DNA of 64,000 nucleotides from Paragorgia papillata (Eukaryota; Cnidaria; Anthozoa; Scleralcyonacea; Coralliidae): NCBI GenBank assembly GCA_035771165.1, contig JAWNZC010000121.1, positions 457,501 to 521,500 of the forward strand, read 5' to 3'. Shown piece by piece: positions 50,946 to 59,724 of this stretch (position 1 is its first letter; each line of letters starts with the position of its first letter). The notes under the pieces were generated by a model. It saw only the letters and a program-made list of their open reading frames with translations, ran no database searches and was not told where the DNA came from. The position numbers and the translations under genes were made by a program.

Positions 50946-51789
50946 TTGTCTGTTTGTTTGTTTGTTTGTTTGTTTGTTTGTTTGTTTGTTTGTTTGTCTG
51001 TCTGTCTGTCTCTATGTCTGTCTGCCTGTCTGTCTGTTTGTTTGTTTGTTTGTTTGTTTGTCTGTCTCTCTGTCTGTCTGTCTGTCTGTCTGTTTGTTTG
51101 TTTGTTTGTTTGTTTGTTTGTTTGTTTGTTTGTTTGTTTGTTTGTCTGTCTGTCTGTTTGTTTGTTTGTTTGTCTGTCTGTCTGTTGTTTGTTTGTTTGT
51201 TTGTTTGTTTGTTGTTTGTTTGTTTGTTTGTTTGTTTGTTTGTTTGTCTGTCTGTCTGTTTGTTTGTTTGCATTTGTTTGTTTGCGTTTGTTTGTTTGCG
51301 TTTGTCTGTTTACATGTATTTCATGTCGTCATGGCGGGACCTTGCAAATTTCGGGCGGCTCCCTAATTTGCGTAATGCATGTGGGATTCTGAAGACATAA
51401 CGCACGCGCAGTAAGTACGAATCTCGCGTGTGTGGAAACGCGCCAATAGCACCCAGCGCCTTGTTTCTTTTCTTTTTGTTTTCTAATGGCAATCTATGGC
51501 ACTTTTAGGTTTTTCGCCCTCGCTATGTAAGCTTGATGATCTGAATTTCTTTGGCCCAGTTTGTTACAGTCTTTCATACAATCGTTGGTATGTTGAGGCG
51601 TTGTTTGAGAAAGAAGCTTTACGATACCCGGATGTTGATCGCCCCATTCGCGACGCCATTGCTTTTCCAGATCACTACACTTTAGATAATTATTCTTTTT
51701 GTGTGGGAATAATTATATTAATGGCTGTGGTTTATCGAATCATCGCCTTGGTTTTCCTTCTTTTTACTAACCGAGGAAAACAGAAGTAA
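34613..51789 (+). CDS. ABCG24/28-like transporter, copy C (intact)
   Basis: This is the only complete, undamaged copy. Exons: 34613-34697, 39651-39902, 41413-41498, 42114-42134, 42200-42430, 43140-43460, 43580-43717, 44206-44289, 44418-44528, 44653-44706, 44898-44995, 45602-45714, 45905-46177, 47410-47561, 48988-49100, 50107-50231, 50752-50895, 51509-51789. They sum to 2682 nt, an open frame of 893 codons plus stop. It has a signal peptide, Cys-rich ectodomain, one N-terminal membrane segment, ATPase domain (Walker A, Q-loop, SGGQ signature, Walker B and H-loop all present) and about six C-terminal membrane segments. Exon 14 supplies the first of these ([17 protein letters not shown]). As a half transporter it should work as a dimer in a membrane with the Cys-rich part outside or in a lumen. 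The substrate is unknown. Ten residues differ from copy B, none in the ATPase exons 7-12. Confidence 0.92.
35730..35783. repeat. AT microsatellite, intron 1 of copy C
   Basis: About 54 bp AT array immediately left of the 150-bp hairpin. Confidence 0.9.
35784..35933. mobile_element. Perfect 73-bp-arm hairpin with hammerhead-like core
   Basis: Arms 35784-35856 and 35861-35933 are exact complements as far as I can read, with a TGAG loop. Each arm holds CTGATGA, a CCC/GGG stem, GAAAC and ACC-TCT-GGT-A, the order of hammerhead parts, but with a U-U mismatch where the first pair of stem II should be. Hammerhead motifs mark the ends of Penelope-like elements. Copy B lacks this insertion. Confidence 0.6.
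36105..36270. repeat. Dispersed repeat in copy C intron 1
   Basis: Same as 13660-13830; its reverse complement recurs at 56490-56700. Confidence 0.6.
37245..39566. repeat. GAAC/CAAA/GCAA compound array, intron 1 of copy C
   Basis: About 2.3 kb, twice the copy B array. The GCAA part has a higher-order unit of GCAA runs closed by GAAATTAG, some with GCCA variants. It makes most of the length difference between the two genes. Confidence 0.95.
39920..40640. repeat. TTCC/TTTC array, intron 2 of copy C
   Basis: About 720 bp, similar in block order to copy B. Confidence 0.95.
40878..41336. mobile_element. MITE carrying a SINE, intron 2 of copy C
   Basis: Same arrangement as 17237-17688, so the nesting predates the duplication. 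Confidence 0.55.
41049..41307 (+). mobile_element. tRNA-derived SINE, intron 2 of copy C
   Basis: Same insertion as at 17407. One base beside the B box differs (GTCGGTTC here, GTGGGTTC in B), and the ATTAC tail is one unit longer. Confidence 0.8.
41688..41917. mobile_element. Foldback MITE, intron 3 of copy C
   Basis: Counterpart of 18041-18270. Confidence 0.6.
42471..42825. mobile_element. Foldback MITE, intron 5 of copy C
   Basis: Counterpart of 18824-19178. Confidence 0.65.
42827..42993. mobile_element. Second foldback element, intron 5 of copy C
   Basis: Counterpart of 19180-19346; a few arm mismatches (GTTTCGAGTGAAGG against CGCTCGAAACATT) have accumulated. Confidence 0.6.
43793..43952. 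repeat. GTTT/GTTC array, intron 7 of copy C
   Basis: About 160 bp, with an extra internal GTTC block compared with copy B. Confidence 0.95.
45038..45537. repeat. CTGT/TTGT/CCGT array, intron 11 of copy C
   Basis: About 500 bp with the same block order as copy B but different block lengths. Confidence 0.95.
46270..46635. mobile_element. Foldback MITE, intron 13 of copy C
   Basis: Counterpart of 22604-22969. Confidence 0.65.
46703..47340. repeat. ACC/ACT trinucleotide array, intron 13 of copy C
   Basis: About 640 bp, ending about 70 bp before the intact exon 14. Confidence 0.95.
47582..48320. repeat. 17-bp minisatellite, copy C intron 14
   Basis: About 43 units. It includes a duplicated block of several units with GATAGA/TATAAG variants near the left end. 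Confidence 0.95.
48369..48596. mobile_element. Foldback MITE nested in copy C intron 14
   Basis: Counterpart of 24494-24720 with both arms intact. Confidence 0.65.
49680..50003. repeat. TGGTG array, copy C intron 15
   Basis: About 320 bp of TGGTG-type units. Confidence 0.9.
50898..51310. repeat. TCTG/TTTG array, copy C intron 17
   Basis: About 410 bp behind the exon 17 donor. Confidence 0.95.
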
Positions 51790-52136
51790 ATGCATCATTT
51801 TTCTCGCGTAAGATGATGAACATTAATATTCACGTGGAGTCCTTAGAAGTAGTTTTCTGTAACAATATGCGTTGTGATTTATGATATATGGATATAGTGT
51901 TTTAGGTGAGTCATTTATATGTAATTATTAATGCCATATTCTTTTTTGGTTAAAAACGAGTAGCTATCATTGCTCCATGATTTTAAGTTGTTGTCTTTTT
52001 TAATAATATAACAAATTAAGAATAGAACTATTGTTTGCGTCGCTGGTGGATAAGATAAGTAGATTTTACTGTATTTAGTGATTCAATTATTCATGTATTT
52101 TATATCACATGTTGTAACTGAATTACGAAAATGAAT

Positions 52137-52142
52137 AATAAA
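52137..52142 (+). terminator. Candidate poly(A) signal, ABCG copy C
   Basis: AATAAA about 348 bp after the stop, conserved with copies A and B. Confidence 0.35.
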
Positions 52143-52235
52143 AGAGAAAAATAGAAGCGTCGTCAGTTTACTTGTGTTTGACTTTTTATTTTCTCTTACG
52201 TTGTGTTCAGATTGTGTCTGGTGGTTGTAGTATAC

Positions 52236-52605
52236 ACTGTACTGTACTGCACTGCACTGCACTGCACTGCACTGCACTGCACTGCACTGCACTGCACTGC
52301 ACTGCACTGCACTGCACTGCACTGCACTGCACTGCACTGCACTGTACTGTACTGTACTGTACTGTACTGTACTGTACTGTACTGTACTGCACTGTACTGT
52401 ACTGTACTGTACTGTACTGTATTGCATTGCATATTGCACTGCACCGCACCGCACCGCACCGCACCGCACCGCACCGCACCGCACCGCACCGCACCGCACC
52501 GCACCGCACTGCACTGCACCGCGCTGTACTGTACTGCACTGCACTGCACTGTACTTCGCTGTACTGCACTGTCTTGTCCTGTCCGGTACTGGTACTGGTA
52601 CTGTA
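52236..52605. repeat. Pentamer array, 3' flank of copy C
   Basis: About 370 bp; the ACTGC block is expanded compared with the A and B flanks. Confidence 0.95.
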
Positions 52606-52659
52606 CACAAAGTTCTTTGAAAATCTGCGCAATATGTTTTGAGATTTTATTTGCTAGCA

Positions 52660-52686
52660 AACAAACAAACAAACAAACAAACAAAC
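52660..52686. repeat. CAAA array, 3' flank of copy C
   Basis: About six CAAA units, the shortest of the three flanks. Confidence 0.9.
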
Positions 52687-53029
52687 CACAAGCAGAAATT
52701 AAAACAATTTTTCGATGGCGGTAATAAACTGAAATTAAATCCATTAGTCGCTAATAATTAATCAGGATTGAATCAAATTTATTAGAATCTCTATCATTAC
52801 TGTAAATATAAGTACAAATATAAATATTACTAGTATTTCTTAAGCTTACAGCAAACTACATTTCATTCTCTATTTGGTGAATAGCGCATACACAAGCAAA
52901 CCATAAAGGACGATCGTTTCAAATGTGGATGGTTCAAGTTCAAACGGAACGAATTGTTCACGGTAATTCAAATTTAGTTTAGCACAGAAAAACCTCAAAA
53001 CGATAAATCACCAAACATTATACTTTGAA

Positions 53030-53298
53030 TTATTTAAAAAGTGCTAGAAGTCCATAACGTTCCGTTTTGGATTTGTACCATGCACATATTTATGACATAT
53101 TTATGGCATATTTTTTTTAATTCATACGACCAAAATAATATGGTTACTTAATTGTAATTGTATACTTGTCAAAGTTCCTCAAATGGAACTTCATATTTTT
53201 TTAAAAAAGAACGTCCAGACCAAATTAATTAACAAGTAATCGCACGAGTTCCCGTAAAAACTGAGGTTAAAATTTCATTTGAGTTTTCATAGCGTTTA
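53030..53298. other. Start of single-copy DNA; nothing recognised
   Basis: First sequence after homology with the A and B flanks stops. AT-rich, no convincing exon. Confidence 0.5.
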
Positions 53299-53855
53299 GG
53301 GGCCGATTACATGCATGGAGATTTTCAGCCAGTTTAGGAGGGCTGAGTTTTTATTGCGATGACATGAGCGATTTCAACCCGGGCTGAAACCAAAATTTTA
53401 ATCAATAACTCGTAGGAATTGGAAGAATTTTCGTTTTGCGGCTGCGTAATGAATGATCGACACCTTTCACGCGCTTAGTTCAGCCACAGAATAGAAATAC
53501 AACCAGAAGTCCAACTCGAGTGACAACTTGTCCGCATTTCTTCAATGCGCAGGCGCCATATTTTACGCCATCCGACGCCATCCTGCGCAATGTCCCACGC
53601 CATCCTACGCAATCCTGGCAAGTTCCCCCGGCAGTTTTAACCTTCTTTTGAAGCTCAAAACTGCCGGGGAAACTTGCCTAGGATGGCGTAGGATGGTGAG
53701 GAATGAAGATGCGCGAGGCGACATGCGCGAGGACATAAACTTCAAAGGTTCCGACGCGAGTTGGACTTCTGGTTGTATTTCTATTCTGTGGTTCAGCCCA
53801 GGTACAAAATGTTGAGCGATTATCCAGGGCTGAAAATCTCCGTGTAATCGGCCCC
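53299..53855. mobile_element. Nested foldback elements
   Basis: The outer element has ends GGGGCCGATTACATG / CGTGTAATCGGCCCC. Inside it (about 53484-53800) is a second palindromic element with arms sharing AGAATAGAAATACAACCAGA and its complement, and a central CTGCCGGGGGAACTTGCC-type palindrome. Confidence 0.65.
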
Positions 53856-54222
53856 ATAAATCAGTTTTACTTGTGTTTTATAGCTTTAAACTTTAGAGCA
53901 CGTCAGGCTTTTAAAACACTTGTAAAATACACCGTATATTTGTAAAGATGGCCGCCAATTTATATACTTTTATATGCATTTAAATTAATCCAGCCTCGTT
54001 CTTGTGTAAAAGTTCTTTTCAATTTTAAACACTAGAACGAGGCCGAAAAGACTAATTTTAAGGCAAAGAAAATATAAATTGAAGTAATTGTTATGAATAC
54101 GATGTATTAAATCCAATTTTACTTAGCTTCATAATATTACTTATACACTAATTGCCCTATGTAATAACAGTATTATCAGTTTTAGCATATTTTCTGTTTT
54201 TTCCTGTAGCGGTTGACTTTCT

Positions 54223-54228
54223 TTATTG
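54223..54228 (-). terminator. Poly(A) signal overlapping the peptide-gene stop
   Basis: On the minus strand the stop codon TAA sits inside CAATAAAG, giving a canonical AATAAA at the very end of the reading frame. If it is the signal used, the 3' UTR is only about 10-30 nt long. Confidence 0.35.
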
Positions 54229-57125
54229 ATCAGTAGAAGAATGAATATAAGGTCCTGAGTCTTGGGCGTCATGTGTACACGAACCATTTCGACATATAAA
54301 GTTGTACGCTTTGCATAGACTTTGGCAGCTGTGAGCACCAGACGCACATACACAATCTGACGCTTTGCTACAAGTACTATACATAATAGTACAGCGCTTG
54401 ACAATCTGTTCAAAGGCAAGACAAATCACCATTTTAGTGAGATTAAAGTGCATGCCTATGAAACGAAAATTAAGTCTGTCTTATTTGAAAGAACACTCAA
54501 AATGACAGAGCAACATCTTTTGCAGTTTTTCGTTTCCTTGCTTCGTTCTCGAGATATTTCAGTTTGTTTGATATGCAAATTAAACATTTCAACGTCACAT
54601 GTGCATAATGAGTTATTGAAAGAATTTATATATCTTTGCTATTATCAACCAAAATAATTCGAGGGAAGCATGTGCGTGTGTTTCGCCCAAGAACACTAAA
54701 TACGTAGATTTTCAAGTGATTATATTTGATAATAGCAAAGATATATAACGTTTTTCGATAACTCATTATGCACGTGTGACGTCGCAACATGCGACATTTA
54801 CATCAAACAAACTGAAATATCTCAAGAACGAAGCAAGGAAACGAAAAACTTCAAAAGATGTTACTCTATCATTTTAAGTGTTCTTTCAAATAAGACAGAC
54901 TTAATTTTCGTTTCATAGGCACTTTAAAATGTTAGACATTCACAATGGTTAACCCTTTGAGCTTTAAATACGACAACACTTGACCGTTAGTATTTTACTC
55001 TGATAATATTTACACAGTACGGTTGAGTGATTATATATTACGATTTCTGTCGTTATACAGAAAACACAAGATGTTCAGTAATGTTGAAAAAAGAGGCGAT
55101 AGCCGAGTTTTTTAACTCACTTCGAGGTGTTTTCAAATCAGATAATAAACGGCTCAAACAAATCAGTATTTAACACTTTGAAGCCTGACGACAAGTCTTT
55201 AAGGTTTATTCTGGCTAACGCCAGACGATTTTATTCAGCACAGGGAGAGGTCCAGGCCTCAAAGTGTTATAAAACCTATCTCTTTAACACTTTGAAGCCT
55301 AACGCCAGACGATTTTATTCAGCACATGGAGAGGTCCAGGCCTCAAAGTGTTATAAAACCTATCTCTTTAACACTTTGAAGCCTGACGACGAGTCTTTAA
55401 GGTTTATTCTGGCTAACGCCAGACGATTTTATTCAGCACAGGGAGAGGTCCAGGCCTCAAAGTGTTAAAGAGAAATTTGAGGTAAAACTTGTCTTAATTT
55501 ATGGGCGTTTATCACCACATTTCACAACAATTGCAAACAACGTCTTGGTAACTGAGTTCATTATGTTTTCCTCGTGAATTATTAATGAGTTTGAGAAGTA
55601 TACGTTAACTGTTTAGATTCTGGATCCGACTAGATATAACAACCGCTACAATCCGAGAATAATTCATTGGGACACTAAAGCATCAATTAGCTTCCTTCTT
55701 GCTTCTTTTACTATCGTGAGATAAATAACGTTGTTTTACCCCTCCCCCACCCCCCACCAATCAATGTTGATTTCCAGGGGACACTTTTGAGTCCTAGCAA
55801 ACAAAAATTGCAACCTTGATCGGAGGGGGAAGGGGAGGGCACATTTTAAAGATAAATCGCGCGCGCACAGAAGTCACCTGACATACGCTGTGTCCCAATG
55901 TAATTATTCTACGATTGTAGTTAATCAATTACAGCTGCATGATTCAGGTTGAGAGTTTAACGACAACAATTTCCGCGTTAGTTGCAACAGTTAATTAAGA
56001 CGTTTCCAGAAAAAATGTCAGACGTTGCTGGGAGGGACTTACAACGTTCTGTCTAAAAATATATATCTGCGTTGCGTGTGAATTCAATAAGAACTTGTAA
56101 GCTCCGCGCCCAGACATTTTCATACAATTAATGACATCAGGTGTTAACGTAAATGTCACGCGGCGGTAAAATAGATAATTAGACGTCAAAATCGCGTGCC
56201 CGTGTAGGAAAAGGAATAGCCTGCTCTGTTATAATCCTGTCTTGGAAAAACAAGTGTTTCTTACCTTATGAATCTTAATATCATTATTGAATACCGTTAG
56301 TGGATGAGAAAATGTTGGAGCACCACACAACAATACAATTGAAACAACGACAACAAAGATAATGAGTTGAGATGAAGTCATTTCGAAAATATAGTTTCTT
56401 CGTATTAGGAAATAAATATCTAAAAAAAAATAAAAAAAATAAGATGGTATATTAAAAGAAATGCTGTGAAAAAAATACTATTAAAGGCACAATGTCACCA
56501 TGACGCAAACTTGAAAAACTTTTCGGACAAATTCAAGTTTACATGATTAGACTATTATCGTGAATATCACGTACGTCAAAACTTGGACTAAATAGTTCGT
56601 AAGAAAACGCACTAATGACTTACTGTTTTAACGTTTTAAGAATAGTATTCCTTTCCTTTGCACACAACATAGTTAATGGACTAGAAGTTACTATCGCAAG
56701 TGTATTTACGTCATCATGCAAATGCTTATTGAAAGGTTCAAATTATACCGGAACATTCTACTTTGTATAACATTTACATTTAATTAATAGTTAAATTATG
56801 AGCGGTTGATCTTTATGCATGACGATCGAAAACTTATCAAATTATAAGTGTAATACTTTGTTGAAGAGTCGTGGGAAAGGTTAGATAAAATCATTTTAAT
56901 TCAGAAACTGAGATGAATTCGAGCCACTAGTGTCTTCTATGATGCTTTATTAATCAATGTTTTAACGGTATTTACAATTTATTAAACATTTGCTTCTTTT
57001 GGATTTTTTATGAATTATTAACTTAAGGAATCGATAACGTTATAGTATATGCTTACCTTAATTTATCATACGCGTGTTCCAACTTGGAAGAAATTGTTGA
57101 CTTGAACATGAAAATCAACAGTGAC
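54223..57125 (-). CDS. Secreted cysteine-rich peptide precursor (99 aa, 3 exons)
   Basis: I built this gene from splice signals. The 5' UTR exon runs from about 57125 to 57057 and ends in a strong donor (AAG|GTAAGC). Exon 2 (56419-56265) follows an uninterrupted T-rich tract and AG; its ATG is at 56381-56379 and encodes 39 residues that look like a signal peptide (hydrophobic core IIFVVVVSIVLLCG) plus a short pro-part. Exon 3 (54405-54223) continues in phase 0 with a Lys-Arg pair directly before the first mature cysteine. The mature part has eight cysteines spaced C-x6-C-x5-C-x-C-x6-C-x3-C-x6-C-x4-C, then an acidic/polar tail. The stop overlaps an AATAAA. This is the design of secreted disulfide peptides (defence, toxin-like or signalling); I recognise no family. 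An inverted-repeat MITE lies in intron 2, 37 bp from the acceptor. Reading frame good; function unknown. Confidence 0.68.
54442..54928. mobile_element. Long-arm foldback MITE in the peptide-gene intron
   Basis: About 490 bp with arms of roughly 200 bp (ATGAAACGAAAATTAAGTC at 54457 and its complement at 54900). Arms have diverged by several substitutions. The left end lies 37 bp from the splice acceptor of the mature-peptide exon. Confidence 0.7.
55085..55600. mobile_element. MITE related to 13295-13585, with internal duplications
   Basis: GGCGATAGCCGAGT near the left end and CTCGTGAATTATTAATGAG near the right end match the copy B intron 1 insertion. Between them are three tandem units (55170-55470) built on CTGGCTAACGCCAGACG and AGGTCCAGGCCTCAAAGTG. 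Confidence 0.5.
56490..56700. repeat. Dispersed repeat, reverse copy of the ABCG intron 1 repeat
   Basis: Reverse complement of 13660-13830 and 36105-36270. It lies in the first intron of the peptide gene. Confidence 0.6.
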
Positions 57126-57150
57126 AATGACGGTTTGGGGATCGCAGGGT

Positions 57151-57160
57151 ATTTATAAAT
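57151..57160 (-). promoter_or_regulatory. TATA box of the cysteine-rich peptide gene
   Basis: The palindromic element ATTTATAAAT lies about 30 bp upstream of the inferred first exon on the minus strand. A strong splice donor follows about 95 bp downstream at 57056, as expected for a short noncoding first exon. Inferred from spacing only. Confidence 0.45.
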
Positions 57161-57434
57161 ACTGTTTAATTTAAATACCTTGGGGTATGGCACCTTCCTT
57201 CCGTTGCGACGAAAATATCAGCTTTTGTTCCAGGATAGATTAGAAATCCGTTTCGGTGCTTGTTCTGCGGTCCAATCTGCGAAGATATGTAGACAATGCC
57301 GGAAAAGACAACTCGCCGGTTTCAAGTGCATGGGGATCGGAATTATGACACTTGTATAAATATAAATACAAAGTTCAAGGGTATAGACTGTAGATTTGTT
57401 TTGCTATTGCATTGACTATGAAGATAACAGTAAT

Positions 57435-57585
57435 ATTTACAGCCAAAATTAAAATACCTTCCCATGCACTTCTACTTCTGTAGTTTGTTGTGTATTACTG
57501 TATTTCTGCATGTAGTCGCTACTGAAGTGTATGAAATTTTTTTGTCGAAAAATGTGAATAAAAAGTATAATTTAGCTTTCATGGT
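57435..57585. repeat. Dispersed repeat, inverted match at 62120-62275
   Basis: Shares ACTTCTACTTCTG, TTGTTGT, ATTACTGTATTTCTG and TATAATTTAGCTTTCATGG with the reverse complement of 62120-62275. A shorter match is at 59680-59728. Confidence 0.55.
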
Positions 57586-57588
57586 GTT

Positions 57589-57712
57589 TAACTCATTCCT
57601 GTCCGAGGGCTTCCCCAGAGATGAATAAAGTCGTCTGGCGTTAGCCAGAATAAAATCGTCTGGCGTTAGCCAGAATAAAATACTAAAGACCAATTCGGAC
57701 AGGAAAGAGTTA
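57589..57712. mobile_element. Foldback MITE, first of a tandem pair
   Basis: Ends TAACTCATTCCTGTCCGA and TCGGACAGGAAAGAGTTA. The interior holds two copies of AATCGTCTGGCGTTAGCCAG. Confidence 0.65.
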
Positions 57713-57725
57713 GAGAGATAGTTTA

Positions 57726-57824
57726 TAACTCATTCCTGTCCGAGGGCTTCCCCAGAGGTGAATAAAATCGTCTGGCGTTAGCCAGAATAAAATACTAAAG
57801 ACCAATTCAGACAGGAAAGAGTTA
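57726..57824. mobile_element. Foldback MITE, second of a tandem pair
   Basis: Same ends as the previous element with one interior unit instead of two. Confidence 0.65.
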
Positions 57825-58589
57825 ATCGTAATGTAACGAATGTTTCTCCCAAATCGATATCAATTACAAATATAAACGAAGAATAAGCGATTTTTCTCAC
57901 TAGATTTTTCTCACTACAGAAATACAGTAATATACACAACAAACTACTGAAGCAGCTGGGAAGCTAGCTCTCTCCTTGACAAGTAAAATCGTCTGGGGTT
58001 AGAGATAGTAAAATACAAAGATCTACTTCAAAACGAACGGTACCGGTAGCCGTGAACTGAATTGTATTTGATATGGGCTAAGGGCTTAACATATTTTAAC
58101 ATCTCCATGCATCGGTGTATTACCTAGTGCGATAAATATTATAGATCGAGTTGTTCACCTTCGCGTGAACTTTCTAAAGTATAAATGAACTCTTGTTATT
58201 TTAGAATAAAATGCAACACCGAGGTTTTGACAAGCCTGCAATAAAAATAAAAATATACGAAAATTAGTTTAATGTGATTTAAATTTAATGTTATTTTTCG
58301 ATAAAACTAAAGATTAAAATTTCATCTTGGCCACATGTGAGAAAAGTGCTTCCAGTTTACTACCGAACACCACAGGTTTTCTTTGGGTATACTTAGTATA
58401 CCGAGGTACTTTGATCTAATGAGAGATATAGCCATGCATAACTAGATTGCCAATTGCCAATATTGGTTGCCTGGCCTAATTGTGAAATTGGCCCAGATGC
58501 CAAAAAAGATTGCCAATAAGAAGCCAAAACTAGTCTAAACCATACTCCATTAGAGAACATTTTAGGTATGAACGTGTTTTCGTTTATGT

Positions 58590-58712
58590 TTTTGCTGTAC
58601 AAGCTGTCGTAAGTTAAACTCAGAGAAAAACTCTGAGCTCCAGACGGGACTTGAACCCACAATTACCTTCCCAATGCCAGCCGGACGCTCTCGCCATTGA
58701 GCCACTAAGGAG
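58590..58712 (-). mobile_element. tRNA-derived SINE on the minus strand
   Basis: The minus strand has an A box (TGGCTCAATGGCGAGAGCG, 58704-58686) and a B box (GGTTCAAGTCC, 58657-58647), then a body through CTCAGAGTTTTTCTCTGAG. It is a different family from the SINE in ABCG intron 2. Confidence 0.7.
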
Positions 58713-58764
58713 AGAGACAGAGAAGAGAGAGAGAGAGGGAGAGGGAGAGGGAGAGGGAGAGGGA

Positions 58765-58852
<88 letters not shown>

Positions 58853-58869
58853 GAGAGAAATAGAGAGAA

Positions 58870-58927
<58 letters not shown>

Positions 58928-58990
58928 GGAAGGGGGAAGGAAGGAAAGGAAGAAAGAGGAAGGAGGGAAGGAAAGAGGGGAAGATAGATG
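58712..58990. repeat. GA/GGGA microsatellite
   Basis: GGGAGA, then about 200 bp of GA, then GGAA units. It starts exactly at the head of the minus-strand SINE. Confidence 0.95.
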
Positions 58991-59039
58991 GATGTGTGCA
59001 TGATGTTTTCATGGAACCCAGATGGTAGACCGAGGTTGT

Positions 59040-59120
59040 GACCGTTCGAGTACCGTCTGGAGCTCAGAGTTTTTCTCTGAGTTTAACTTACGACAGCTTG
59101 TACAGCAAAAACATACGAAA
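59040..59120 (+). mobile_element. Second, truncated SINE copy, plus strand
   Basis: From a degenerate B box (GTTCGAGTACC) it matches the minus-strand SINE body in reverse (CTGGAGCTCAGAG and CTTACGACAGCTTGTACAGC). The A box region is barely recognisable. Confidence 0.6.
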
Positions 59121-59724
59121 AAACGTTACCAACTTCAAGCTGAAAACATTAATAACATGTTGTAACTGATCGGGTTGATCTAACAAAAACAAAAAAACAA
59201 CCAACTATTCCTTTGTATATCATTGCTCTGAAAATTAGATCAGTTAGCTTGCGGGCATTTTCTTGTATCCATGCATGCATGCATGTATTAATTATATAAT
59301 ATACATTATTCATATGATCTGGCCACTTGTCTATTTACAAATCTATTTCAGTGACTATCAGTAAACATTAGTGACTAAAATATACGCATTCTAGCGTCCA
59401 TGCAAGAAAAATATTATCTTTTTCAAGCTATAGATTAAATATTTAACACCAAATTTTATTATTACAACGTGTACATAACCTCAAGTACAAATCTAGTAAT
59501 AAGTCTATAAGCTAAGCTTATTAAAGCGAATACCTCCCTGATCGAGTCTAGCTTTGCGGCGTGCTTTTAATTATGAACAAAAATAGCTAAGTAAAATCAC
59601 TAACAGTAAAAATAGATGATCTTTTATTTGTTTTCCTCACATTGACCAGCTTAAGGTTGTGTTTATCAGTTACAGCCAAAATAGAAATACCTTCCCACTT
59701 CTGTAGTTTGTTGTGTGTTACTAT

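Noticed and set aside
52083..52610. 175-codon frame after copy C
   Set aside because: Expanded pentamer array.
53528..53815. 95-codon open frame
   Set aside because: Lies wholly inside nested palindromic MITEs.
55127..55468. 113-codon repetitive frame
   Set aside because: Open only because a MITE-derived block was duplicated in multiples of three; no start context or splice partners.
55735..55845. Possible G-quadruplex or regulatory C-rich island
   Set aside because: Has C-rich and G-rich runs, but only three clear G runs close together; too weak to call.
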